Assembly: GCF_027366395.1 (NCBI RefSeq)
Contig: NZ_CP114771.1
Location: forward strand, 3,348,001-3,412,000
Length of the DNA: 64,000 nt
Origin: Endozoicomonas sp. GU-1
GTDB taxonomy: Bacteria > Pseudomonadota > Gammaproteobacteria > Pseudomonadales > Endozoicomonadaceae
Direction of reading: 5' to 3'
Each line of letters begins with the position of its first letter. Within the stretch, counting starts at the first letter, position 1. The notes beneath the pieces were generated by a model. It ran no database searches. It saw only the letters and a program-made list of their open reading frames with translations, and was not told where the DNA came from. Below are positions 35,541-45,396 of this stretch, in pieces. The position numbers and the translations under genes are program-made.

Positions 35541-36662
35541 ATGGGGAAAATGAGTAATTTGACAGAAAATGCGTTAAACGCAATCTGTCCCTATTTCACA
35601 ATGTTTCCCTTGGAATACCCGACCAAAATTCTGAAGAAGCTCAAGTCAGAGTCACCGGTTGTCATGGACCCCTTCTGCGGAAGAGGAACCTCATTATTTG
35701 CTGCCAGAAAATTTGGAGTTGATGCGTGGGGCGTCGACTCTTCTCCCGTTGCTGTCGCGATAGCCAGAGCAAAACTAGCAAGTTGTGAGAGCGATGAAGT
35801 CATTGAACTTGCACAGAATTTGCTCTCTAAGGCGGGAGATTTTCAGCTACCCACATCGGATTTTTTTAAGTGGGCATACCACAGAGACACTCTTTCACAA
35901 ATCTGCAAAATCAGACATGAACTCCTAAATATCCAACACGAGACTGATGCATCAGTTGTCTTAAGGGCGGTTTGTTTAGGGGCGCTGCATGGCCCTCTCA
36001 CTAAATCAATTGATACGGCCTCTTACTTCTCAAATCAGATGCCACGTACGTTTTCGTCTAAGCCAGACTACTCTGTTAGGTACTGGAAAGAACGTAATAT
36101 GAAGCCGCCCAAGATCGATTTTTTAACGGTCGTAAGCAAAAAAACGTTACGCCTACATGGTCTTGCCGATAAAGTTTCAGGGAGCTTTCAGCAAATTTTG
36201 CATGGCGATTCTCGGCTTGCTGAATCATTTAACGGCTCAAGAAGAGATTTCACCACAGTGATAACGTCACCGCCTTACTATGGCATGCGTACATATGTGC
36301 AAGACCAGTGGTTAAGAAACTGGTTTTTGGGTGGTCCTGACTATGTCAATTATAGTATCGATGAACAATTGGATCATGGTGGTCAAGCTGTCTTTGCCGC
36401 ATCACTGGGGAAAGTATGGAGTAACATGGCGCTATCGACTTCTGATCAGCTTAGAATGTTTGTCCGCTTTGGCATCATTCCTTCAGCTAAAGTCGACGCA
36501 AAAAAACTTTTTTTGGAATCACTCGAATCTTCAGGCGCTAACTGGAAAGTCGTATCAGTCAGAAACGCCAAAACAGCTGATGAAGGAAAGCGCCAAGCAG
36601 GACAAATGAAATCGAACTCGACAGCTTCATCGGAATTCGATTTCCATGTGCTACGAGTTTAG
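35541..36662 (+). CDS. DNA methyltransferase (N4-cytosine/N6-adenine class)
   Basis: A 373-residue enzyme. AdoMet-binding motif I is DPFCGRGTSLFAA (43-55) and the catalytic motif IV is TSPPYYG (242-248), typical of amino-methyltransferases that modify adenine N6 or cytosine N4. A helical segment of about 150 residues lies between them. Its stop is two bases from the stop of a convergent nuclease-helicase gene. It could protect self DNA from that nuclease, by analogy with restriction-modification, which is inference. The 35246-35540 gap upstream shows no gene. Target sequence unknown. Confidence 0.85.
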   Translation: MGKMSNLTENALNAICPYFTMFPLEYPTKILKKLKSESPVVMDPFCGRGTSLFAARKFGVDAWGVDSSPVAVAIARAKLASCESDEVIELAQNLLSKAGDFQLPTSDFFKWAYHRDTLSQICKIRHELLNIQHETDASVVLRAVCLGALHGPLTKSIDTASYFSNQMPRTFSSKPDYSVRYWKERNMKPPKIDFLTVVSKKTLRLHGLADKVSGSFQQILHGDSRLAESFNGSRRDFTTVITSPPYYGMRTYVQDQWLRNWFLGGPDYVNYSIDEQLDHGGQAVFAASLGKVWSNMALSTSDQLRMFVRFGIIPSAKVDAKKLFLESLESSGANWKVVSVRNAKTADEGKRQAGQMKSNSTASSEFDFHVLRV

Positions 36663-36663
36663 T

Positions 36664-39600
36664 TCACACGCGTTCATGCCATCTTAGGTCGAACTCTCTA
36701 TTTCCGCTGGATAGCGGATGAACATACTTTTGTGTTTCCGAGCAGAATTCGTCGATGTAAGATTTCAAGGCTCTGGCCGATTTGGCGATCTTTTTGTCGC
36801 TTGGCAAATGATAGGCAAGTGACTTCGGCATAATCATTATGCACTTCGCCATTGCGCGGGATACCGCGACATTGGTTCGCTCTAGTTGCATCAAGAACTC
36901 TTCCTCTGACTCCACAATTTCTGAATCACCAACACCAAATGAAACAATGATTGTGTGTCGCTGGCCACCTTGAAAGCGCTCGACAGTGTCGACTGCAGAA
37001 AATATCTTCTCTTTATCTGCATTTGGAAACAGTTGATTTAGCTTCGAAATTATCAGCGATTTCTGAGCCTTATGAGGCGTTACTATTCCCACACATTTTT
37101 CGAAGAATTCATCTTCACTTGCAGGTCTGTGGTTAACTGCCTGCTTCGTCCCATCAAGGAAATAGCTGGCGCTGTTAAATAAGTGCCAAATCAAAGTAAC
37201 AACTAATTCTGCCTCTTCGGGATTTGCTTGGGACGATGCGATATCTTCATGAATTAAAGTGATTACCGATTTATTCGGCGCTAATGTTTCACCTATCAGG
37301 GAAGAATAAGAAATGCCGGTCGCAGCTGGAGCACTGCCAGGTGCATTGATGTGATGTATCCGTAAATCTGGAAATTCGGGAACCAAAGCCTGAGGGTAAT
37401 CGAGGCTGCGTGCGTAAGCAACGATGTCTGCACCTGAACGATAGTTGACCAATAAGGGTAAGGGCTTCAAGTTAAACCGTTGCAATAGATATGTCTGAAT
37501 ACTCCCAACTAGATACTCTGCGCCAACTGGGGCGTCTAGGCTCGAAATTGGCGGCATTTGCATGTGGTCTCCTGCAATCACCAACTGTGACGAATCCTTA
37601 AGAACTGCTAAAGCGCGTAGTGCCAGAGTTACGGGAACCTGTGAGCTCTCATCAACAATCGTTAAATCGAATATGGGTGCCAATGGGCTTTGGTAGTCCA
37701 ACAGTTGCACCATCGATGGCAGGGCGTGTGCAGCGGTACCAACAATTGTCACCCTATTGGTATCCTGCATGCTTTGCAAAAACCTTCCGTACAACGGATC
37801 GTTGTCAGTAAACCTTAACGCACCGCCATTCAAATGGGCTGCATTAAGGTTCAGGGGTATCGGCTCTCTTGAACGAGAAAAGCCGCTAAATACATCAAGT
37901 ACACATGATGCGTCATTTTCGATGCTGGTAATCGTTCTCTCTATTAATTCTTGAACAGCGCGATAGTTAGGTCCGGTTAGTAGAATTTTAAGACCAGAAC
38001 CTTTCGCAATAGCTTCTAAAGCTAACGCATGGATCAATGCCGACAACGTATCGGTTTTGCCCGTACCAGGAGGCCCCCAGATAATACTGAGAGCATGCTT
38101 AGCACACCCCTTAATCGCATCGATTTGGCTTGAATTAAGAGGATGTCGATTTAAGCTCTTGGCTTTTGAAACAATTGCTTTTACCTCAGAAGAATCTTCG
38201 GACAGCTTGCTTTGCCAGCTTTTTTGCCTCCCAAAGCATAGCAGACGCGGGCGTTGCTGGATCTGTACCTGCTTTACGCGATGGTGCACGTCGACCTAAA
38301 GCAATGACAGCATTCCTGTCTGCTTTCGAGTTAACAGGGTGGGCAATAGCATTGAGGATATCGATTGTGTTGTCTGAGTCATCGTATGGTGCTGACTCCA
38401 TCAGAAACACCGGTGATACGCAGTTGTTAATCGGGGCGCTACTCATTGCAGCTTGAAATAATGCATCACACGCTGTCGGGTTAAAGCGAGGTCTAAATTC
38501 CACTTCTGCCAGCCGATTTACTCTATCAAATCTAATCAGCGAGGCGGCGATAAATTTGTGAGTAGGCACTCTAAGCAGACCTTCATCCAGATATGGAAAT
38601 GACGATGCAACTCCCAAAGAAAACCCGTTTTGAAGCAGAAATCCAGGTGCGTTAATTGAACCTAAGGAAAGAAAATTATTACCTTCCTCTAGCTTTGACT
38701 CTGTGGAGTCCGGGCTTACTTCAAATTCAAAATGGTACGAGCCTAGCACACGAATAATACGTGTTAGCACTATCGCCTTAAAAGCCGATTCCAGTCGTTC
38801 TCCTGGCATCGTGAATTCCGAAACCCGTTCAACCTTGCTCGTAGCGGCATTGACCAACTCCCATTGTGCCCACAACTTCGAATCGTCAGCTACACCTCTT
38901 CTCCCTGCAACACCTTGTAAACGAAGAACACGCGCTGAGCCTTTTAACTTACCTTTAAAGTCACTTCGCAATCTGGCGGTAATAGTCGCTAGGGAATATG
39001 CCTGAGCCCTGAGCGCCTTGCCGTAGTCGGCGATAGCATCGTGAACCATAATGGTACGGGAGCCGCGCATAAAAACGCCTGCTGGGGATTTCCATATCTC
39101 GTAGATACGCTCTCGTGGAATGCTGTTGCCAAGCGGTTCTTGATAATAGTTGTCCACATTTTGCGGTGGCATTTGGGCTAGATGGTATTCTTCTGCCACC
39201 CTCAAAAGCGTAAGCGCAAAGGGAATCGGTGTATTAACAATTCGCTGAATAATGTCCTGGATGAAGACAATTGCAGGGCTTATTTCACCGTCCTCTCTTT
39301 CCATCAGTTCATCCGGTGGAAATACCCAAGCTAAACTTTTCTGCTTGGCCGTAGGCAGAGCAAGAATTGCTCCCAAATGACGGCTGAAGGCTTTGCAGAG
39401 CTCTTCATACTGACGAACTTCCCAAAAGTAAATTTGCGTCTTGGGGCTGCCAAGATTCTGTGCTCCAAATTTGACAACCGCCGAATCTACAACTCGGACA
39501 AATTCCTCAATAAAGTTTTGAACCACACCCCACTCAGACACCAACTCGTCTTTAGGGTTTACGAAACTTGTAAGGCTTAAGCGCTCCGGAGCATTCGTCG

Positions 39601-40984
39601 AACCATATGGATACAGCAGGTTTGCTCTAAAGCCAATGCCGGTCAGATATCCTGACGACGCATCAAAATTGACAGTAATGTCAATCTCTAAATTTATATT
39701 CCGGGCAAGCCCGGCAACGATTGCGCTGGTATCAGTCGTTACGCTATTGGTCAACAAAGCCAAGGCTTTGGCTTCGATCGAATTTCGCTCTCGCTTCAAA
39801 AAGGTGTGCTTACCAAGTATGGCGGGGGAGGCGCTAGGCACCTGAGCCAACGCATTAACAGTGCTCACACCACTGTTGGACAAAATTTGTCGTGCACCTC
39901 TGCTCAAGCCAGGAAGTCTACAAAGGTGATCCTGTGCTTCTGCAGCTCTGGAGCAATAGTTTTCTGGGTTGTTCTGGAAGAAAATTTTATCTGTGGGGTT
40001 TAGCCATTTTTCCACACCAAGCCAATCGCAAGCATTGCATTTACCAGAGACATGGTAATCAACAGCCTTCCAACCACTTGCATCTCCAATAGCAATCACC
40101 CGAATCAAATCTTCCCTGAAAAATTTGAGCACACTTGGCATGTAAAGCAGGTAATTGACAGGCTCCCAGTCATGTCGTAATGCATCGATTTTCTCCAATG
40201 GAGTCTTCATCGGTTTGGCAATCAATGCTTGGCTGAAATTGAGTAGTTCTGCGTTACTCCAAAGAAAGCACTGGTGTGAGACGTAATATCGATCGGCTAG
40301 ATTGTTAACGTTCAAGTAGTTAGATAGAAATATCGAGTACAGGCACACTTCTGCTGCATAGCTGGCATTGCCCTCCTGAACATTTTTCAAATCGATAACG
40401 GATAGCGCAATACGGCCGTCGCTACCATCAATATGCGTTCGTCTTCCGTCGGGCAACACCTCCCAATCGGGTTTCAGGTTTGCCCATGCATAGATAAGGT
40501 CAGGACGCATTCCACTCAGGGGCGGAATCAAGGACTGCTCGGAATGACTGAGTCCAAGGTTGCCAAGAACAGTGTCTCGAAAGGTTTCAGGCTCTATAGC
40601 AGGCTGAATGATGAGTTTATCAGCAACATGCGTCGATAGGGTTTTCAACAAATCGACATCATTAAATGATGGCTCGAATACAACGTTGCCTGGCAGCTCT
40701 CTCACTAACATCTCATACTGGCCGCGTTCAAAGTCATTGCCTGCCTTGGTAATGATCTGAACGCCTGGGCGGGACTTAAGCGGCACTGAAAGTCCGGCGG
40801 ACTCGATGTTCTCTTTTTTTCCTGTGTGCAAAGATAGATAGAGTTCACGGTCACATGCTGTTCTAAAGAACATCGACATGGTACTTTTGGAGATTCTTTT
40901 TCTGACAGTCATGCGTCTGCCCCTGTTAGTAATGCTCTTTGATGTAGGCGTAGGTCTTATAAACAGATCTTTGCCTTTGCTCAA
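36664..40984 (-). pseudogene. DNA2-like RecB/Cas4-type nuclease fused to SF1 helicase, frameshifted
   Basis: The first frame (40984-38186; ATG 40912 is an alternative start) has a Cas4/RecB-type nuclease: Asp162 in RPDLIYAW, Asp198-x-Lys200 in SVIDLKN, then QxxxY-like SYAAEVCLY. Four cysteines (44, 316, 319, 344) are placed as in Fe-S nucleases of this class. A helix-hairpin-helix and an RNase H-like region follow. The second frame (to 36664) is an SF1 helicase: Q55, GPPGTGKT (72-79 of that frame), IVDESSQVP, GDHMQMPP, and ERTNVAVSRA. They join at six A's near 38223-38228; five A's give LWEAKSWQSKLSEDSS in one frame, for about 1435 residues. This domain order matches TM0106-type nuclease-helicases and eukaryotic DNA2. 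Confidence 0.8.
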
Positions 40985-40991
40985 CCATACT

Positions 40992-41258
40992 GAGTCAGTG
41001 TCAATAACAGTGTCTTCTGGATTTCACGCAGGCCACTAGTTTTGCCAACCTTCAAACCGGTGGCTTTAACAATCTTGTCGATCTTTCGCTGATTAGCTTC
41101 GGCGTGGTCTCGGGGCGGGTTTCCATAAAGAGTTCGGTTAAGGTCTGCTTGTTGCCCTCTTCAGTAACGACGTGGTCACCGGTTTCATGCTCAACATCAA
41201 CATGGTGCCGAACCAATAGTAATGGCGATGTCACTTTGTTTGTCATTTCCCAACACAA
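40992..41258 (-). pseudogene. Frame-disrupted remnant, possibly of a restriction gene
   Basis: One frame reads VDVEHETGDHVVTEEGNKQT and loses sense after METRPETTP. The neighbouring frame continues EANQRKIDKIVKATGLKVGK to a TGA just before the nuclease gene. The pieces look like one small gene with a one-base shift. Family not recognised; it lies beside an hsdM fragment. Confidence 0.35.
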
Positions 41259-41303
41259 AGAACTAACGGCACTAATACGGTAGATAGAATACGTTGCCTG
41301 GGT

Positions 41304-41463
41304 TTAGAAATCCACCATATCCACAAAGTTAGCGCCGTACTGTTCGGCGATTTTTGCCTTCTGTATTTCAAACTTGTCGCTGATAAATTTCAGGAAAATC
41401 AGGCTCAGAACAATGTGTTTGTGTTCCGAGGATTCATAACTTCCCCGGGGCTTGTTGGCGGAC
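41304..41463 (-). pseudogene. hsdM 5' fragment (type I restriction methyltransferase)
   Basis: The minus strand encodes [20 protein letters not shown] followed by [20 protein letters not shown] and DMVDF, then a stop at 41304. This matches the conserved N-terminal stretch of HsdM (ASEYKHVVLGLIFLKYISD). A stop lies just before the segment. Only about 50 of the usual 500 residues remain, so a type I restriction system once stood here and was deleted. Confidence 0.75.
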
Positions 41464-41633
41464 CCTCAGATGGTCTCTTAAAGCTTTTTTTTGCGGTGGA
41501 TTTAGCTATAAGTTGTTGGGACGATTGTTGATTACAGGGAACGCTTTCATCGTATCATATAAGACAATTGCATTCTAATTCTTTGCTTTCAGAGAGGTTG
41601 TCACCGGACGGGTAATAGTGTGATTGTCAGCAT

Positions 41634-44030
41634 TCACACTTTGTCGTCAGCATCTTGGGGAAGGGTATTTTCTTTGAACTCCTTGAACGCACTGAAGCTC
41701 AAGATATCTTGTATTGAGTAGCGCTTTTTGGCTAGACAGAGTTTCTGAGCAGGAGTTAATGGCTCCTGCTTGCTGCCTTTGTTCTTCAACTTTTTGGAGT
41801 CGGTAATAATGTAGTTGTTGTACACCCGCAGAATCTCTACAAGCATGACACTCCACTTAGGGTTGTAGGATGCATAACCGTTCCAACGATGGCCATTGGT
41901 TGCTGAAGTGATCGGGCGTTCGAGTACATTGATTCTTCTGCGAATCATCTGAAAGTAGTTGTCTACGCCTTGAGTTGAGCTATCAAACAAGTTCTCCGCC
42001 ACATCAAGCCATCGATCTTTGTTGACACCAACCAATGGCTTCAACTGGACAGAGTGTTGTGATTTTGGGAAAGGGTGAACCAGCCATTCAGAGCGGCTTT
42101 GACCCGCGTTATGTAACTGTTGCTCCAAATTTGCTGCCCAATACTTCTGGGCAAGCTCTCTTTTTTCCTCAAGCGTGAGGTTATCCTTGCCGCTTCCGCT
42201 GAACTCAACTCCGTGCTTTCGTAACACCTGTTCTGCCCAGGATCTTTTGTCCTGCATTTGGCTTGCATTATTCCTGTCCGCACGAATTAAAACAGGGTAG
42301 ATTTTCTGATTCTCAATTAATTCTCTAAGCACCAGGCAGATCCCCAGCTCAAACCCTTCATCGTCGTCGGCCATCAAGTATGCGTAGTCGATGGTGTCAT
42401 AGAATGGCTTCATTTGCTCCAAGTGGGCCATTAATGAATATGTTTGCTGCACCAGAAGCCCTTTTTGAGGCGCTTTCAGAGACAATTCATCATTAACATC
42501 ATCTCCTTGCACTTCTCTATCCTTGAGTACATATTGAGCATAACGCCGCTTCCATTCCGGTTTTTCAGCGTCCCGGCGCATGGCGCTGTCTTTTTTGATG
42601 ATTTCCCAGTCACTAATAAAGTCGAAATTTAATGTGCTGGCGAAGACAAACCGGCTCTGGTTATCAACAGTGCTTGTATTGACCAACTTTGTTGGCCTGG
42701 CATCCTCTTTTTCTGTCCAATTAACCAGGTAGTGCTGGCGATCCATGCTGAGAGTCAGTCGTTTTCCTTTCAGGATGTCCAGATTTTGATTGATATGCCA
42801 CTGATCAAACTGAATGCACTGCTCATAAAAGAATTCAAGTTTGTGGTAAATCAGGCTCATGGATATTTCGAGCAGCTCCGAGAGCCGGTTCAAAATTCCT
42901 TTATTGACCAACCCCTTGAACAGCGCCACATTGACGTCTTTTCGAGATTGCCCCATTTGAGGGTTCAACGGAATAGTGAACTCATTTTTGCAAGCATTAC
43001 ATTGAACACGTTGAGAAGATAGTTCCTCTTGTCCTTTGGAGGCTGAAGCTCGCGTGCCTTGCAATGTGTATCTTTTTGGGTGTTTATAGATACTGACTGT
43101 TGAGTTGCGACATGGTCTTGTGCGCCTGTTTGAAGTACGAAGCTTTACATCGGGGCATGAAATCTCTCTTAACCTGAAAAGTTCATTAAGCCTGAGCGAT
43201 TCTTCTACAAATGCTTTATTGTTAATGAGCTTTGTGCTTGATCCACATAGCTTGCAGGTGAGCGATTTACCAGTCTTGCTGTTTGTCAGCTTGTAAGCGT
43301 TGCCTAAGCCTTTCTTTGGCTCACCGGACTTTTTCAATTTTGGGTTCAGTGCTGGTACACCATAATTATCACAATTAGGATTCTTACAGTGGTTGAGCTG
43401 TATCATTAGCCCTGATTTCGGGTGCTTGAACGCCCTCGGTATAGGCCGGGCTTCTTTTTCCTCTCTGGGTTTCTGGTGAGGCGTTCGATTAAGAGGCTTT
43501 TCATCGCCATAGTGAAATTTGACGTACAGGTGAGCTGTTAATTCTGCGTCAATGGCAGCACCATGCACCTTTCTTTGAGATATATCGATACCGTATCTGA
43601 TACAGGCAGAATCCAGCTTAAGGTATTTGCCATTGTTTTCCCGGTTGGCGAAATCAATCATTAGGCAGGAGGATTCGAAATCTCTGCTTAGTACAACATT
43701 TATACCGCTTCGATCCAGCTCAGACTGGATAAAAGACATATCGAAGTTTTTTGAATAAAAAGAGAGCTTTGCCCCTGAAATGAAATCCAACAGAGGCGTG
43801 GCTATTTCAGAGAATGTGGGCTGTTTTGCAAGAAACTCTTCCGTAAGTTTGTGAACTTTGAAAGCTCCGGGCTGGCTCTTCTTTCCTTCGGGGTTAATAA
43901 ACGAATGAAAGGTGTTGCCCGTAATCTTCCCGTCGATGATCTCCACCGCCGCAATATTGATTACACGATGTCCGCCCCTAGATGGTGACAGCCCTGTAGT
44001 TTCCGTATCAATAACAATAACTCTGTCCAT
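41634..44030 (-). CDS. DEDDh exonuclease fused to a probable DDE transposase
   Basis: About 798 residues from ATG 44030 (a TTG at 44039 is also in frame). Residues 1-175 form a DnaQ-like 3'-5' exonuclease with Asp8 and Glu10 (VIDTETTGL), Asp97 (KNFDMSF) and His156/Asp161 (HGAAIDAEL), the complete DEDDh set. After a linker come three cysteine pairs (about 215/220, 259/262, 344/347), as in transposase zinc ribbons. A helix-turn-helix-like SELLEISMSLIYHKLEF follows. An RNase H-type core is suggested by LTLSMDRQHYLVNW (Asp430), YLMADDDEG (Asp555-557) and VDNYFQMIRRRINVLE. The domain order suggests one enzyme coupling strand transfer to exonucleolytic trimming. Terminal repeats were not found, so mobility is inferred. 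It is intact. Confidence 0.75.
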   Translation of the reverse strand: MDRVIVIDTETTGLSPSRGGHRVINIAAVEIIDGKITGNTFHSFINPEGKKSQPGAFKVHKLTEEFLAKQPTFSEIATPLLDFISGAKLSFYSKNFDMSFIQSELDRSGINVVLSRDFESSCLMIDFANRENNGKYLKLDSACIRYGIDISQRKVHGAAIDAELTAHLYVKFHYGDEKPLNRTPHQKPREEKEARPIPRAFKHPKSGLMIQLNHCKNPNCDNYGVPALNPKLKKSGEPKKGLGNAYKLTNSKTGKSLTCKLCGSSTKLINNKAFVEESLRLNELFRLREISCPDVKLRTSNRRTRPCRNSTVSIYKHPKRYTLQGTRASASKGQEELSSQRVQCNACKNEFTIPLNPQMGQSRKDVNVALFKGLVNKGILNRLSELLEISMSLIYHKLEFFYEQCIQFDQWHINQNLDILKGKRLTLSMDRQHYLVNWTEKEDARPTKLVNTSTVDNQSRFVFASTLNFDFISDWEIIKKDSAMRRDAEKPEWKRRYAQYVLKDREVQGDDVNDELSLKAPQKGLLVQQTYSLMAHLEQMKPFYDTIDYAYLMADDDEGFELGICLVLRELIENQKIYPVLIRADRNNASQMQDKRSWAEQVLRKHGVEFSGSGKDNLTLEEKRELAQKYWAANLEQQLHNAGQSRSEWLVHPFPKSQHSVQLKPLVGVNKDRWLDVAENLFDSSTQGVDNYFQMIRRRINVLERPITSATNGHRWNGYASYNPKWSVMLVEILRVYNNYIITDSKKLKNKGSKQEPLTPAQKLCLAKKRYSIQDILSFSAFKEFKENTLPQDADDKV

Positions 44031-44180
44031 AAAGACCAACTAAAAGCTGACTTGTTATCATTTAACTATAGACTACTTTTTCCAGTTAGTTATATAAATA
44101 GTTGTTTTTAAAGTGGAATTTTATATCATCGTACGGTTTTTTGTGTTTTTTTGGATTGTAGCTTATTGATTTTTAAGTAT

Positions 44181-44209
44181 AAAAAAACACCTGAGTCAAA
44201 CTCAGGTGC
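44181..44209 (-). terminator. Terminator after vapBC, cacctgag stem
   Basis: Read on the minus strand, cacctgag pairs with ctcaggtg around tttga and is followed by seven T's. It lies about 160 bases after the vapC stop. The same hairpin region is present inverted at 15591-15620. Confidence 0.7.
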
Positions 44210-44233
44210 CGTTTTACTTATCAGCCTACAACA

Positions 44234-44337
44234 AGGGCCGGGTTTCTTTGAAGGATTCAAGCAGTGGGAAATCAAGTTATCGGGAACTTTCCCAGCATGA
44301 GCTTTTACCGCACTTATACTGACACTATGAGTCAAGC
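44234..44337. repeat. 104-bp direct repeat, copy 1
   Basis: From gggccgggtttctttgaa to tgagtcaag the sequence matches 63434-63537 with few changes and the same orientation. Each copy lies just downstream of a minus-strand toxin gene (vapC here, parE there). It holds no convincing gene; minus-strand frames through it are chance. Confidence 0.85.
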
Positions 44338-44369
44338 CACGGATCAAATTTTGGTCACTACACTCTTTT

Positions 44370-44771
44370 TCAGCCCAACCAATCGGCAAGTTGCAATCCG
44401 GGGACTCTAGAAAATTCCCGCTGATTATGAGTGACCATTACCATCCCCCGGCTTCTGGCATGGGCTGCCAGCAAGGTATCATAAGCACCAATTTGTTGCC
44501 CCCTTTGCAATTCCTCTCTGACTTTTGCTGACTCCCGGGCGGCTGCCCCGTCAAAGTCGATCACGTTCACTCCCTCTAAAAAGAACGACAGCTTACTTTC
44601 CTTGCCCTGCCTGTGTTCAGGGTCACCTTTTTCAATGCCGAACTGCAACTCGTAACAGGAAATGGATGAAACATAGACCTTCCCCTGATGCTCAATAAAC
44701 TTATCAATGACCGGGCGATTATGTTTTAAAACCGCAATACAAATATCGGTATCAACCATGTATTCCGCCAT
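44370..44771 (-). CDS. vapC: VapC-family PIN-domain toxin
   Basis: A 133-residue PIN nuclease. The acidic residues are in place: Asp8/Asp10 in YMVDTDICIAVL, Glu in SCYELQFGIEKG, and Asp in AYDTLLAAHA with a later THNQREFSRV. VapC toxins cut tRNA or rRNA. The start shares a base with the vapB stop (TAATG). Complete and probably functional. Confidence 0.93.
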   Translation of the reverse strand: MAEYMVDTDICIAVLKHNRPVIDKFIEHQGKVYVSSISCYELQFGIEKGDPEHRQGKESKLSFFLEGVNVIDFDGAAARESAKVREELQRGQQIGAYDTLLAAHARSRGMVMVTHNQREFSRVPGLQLADWLG

Positions 44772-44992
44772 TAAAAGTCCTCCCGATCCTGACAGGCCGG
44801 TTGCTCCCGCTCTGGAAAATCATCAATGGGTTCCATCGCCAGAAATGTTTCCCAGTAGTCTTCGATCGGCGTCAGGATGATGGCTTTTCCTTCTTTACGC
44901 ACCATGACTCGCTTAACCGTATCCGGAAAGGCAAGCTCTTTCGGAATTCTGACAGCCTGCGTTTTATTGTTAAAAAATACGCTGGTCTCCAT
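44771..44992 (-). CDS. vapB: VapB-family antitoxin
   Basis: A 73-residue protein with an AbrB-type N-terminal DNA-binding part (VFFNNKTQAVRIPKELAFPD) and an acidic C-terminal tail that would occupy the VapC groove. It precedes vapC with a one-base overlap. VapB usually represses its own operon. Confidence 0.92.
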   Translation of the reverse strand: METSVFFNNKTQAVRIPKELAFPDTVKRVMVRKEGKAIILTPIEDYWETFLAMEPIDDFPEREQPACQDREDF

Positions 44993-45066
44993 AACTCACC
45001 CCAATGTATATACAGTATGTGTATAAAATAAGTCGAAAGTGAAAAGCCTGCAAGTTAATACTCAAA

Positions 45067-45390
45067 ATGAATGACGCCTGCGTTTACTATCTGGCCAGTC
45101 CGTTCTGGAAAGTGATGATGGAGTTTGCATACGTGTTTGGTTCGGTAACCGGTAAAAAAGACATTCCGACGAGACCGGAACAAAAGATGCACAAAAACAC
45201 GTTAGACAGCCAGTGGCAGAAACTGATCAACCGCGCCGTAGATGAAGGACTGATTAACGAGAAGTGGCACTTTCACGATCTGAAAGCCAAAGGTGTATCT
45301 GACCACGAAGGATTAGTATCCGGCCACAAAACACTGGAAGCGAAGAAAATCTATATCCGGAAAACTCAGGAAGTACAGGGTACAAGATAA
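45067..45390 (+). pseudogene. Tyrosine recombinase C-terminal remnant
   Basis: 107 residues hold the catalytic end of a phage-type integrase: FHDLKAKGVSDHEG, SGHKTLEAKKIYIRK with the likely nucleophilic tyrosine. The N-terminal domains are missing, and no ribosome site precedes the ATG. It ends seven bases before the first ISL3 element. With tRNA-Leu 3'-end footprints nearby at 46858 and 47864, it marks former integrative elements. Confidence 0.75.
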
Positions 45391-45396
45391 CAAAAA

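Noticed and set aside
34376-41000. BREX system, because of the BrxR-like regulator and a methyltransferase
   Set aside because: No BrxA, BrxB, BrxC, PglX-sized methyltransferase, PglZ or BrxL is present; the regulator faces a Wadjet operon instead.
41500-44150. Terminal inverted repeats for the DnaQ-transposase gene
   Set aside because: I compared about 130 bases on each side and found no convincing match, so I do not call an element boundary.
44126-44389. Minus-strand frame overlapping the vapC end
   Set aside because: It lies across the 104-bp repeat and a terminator, has no family match I recognise, and a similar chance frame appears in the other repeat copy.
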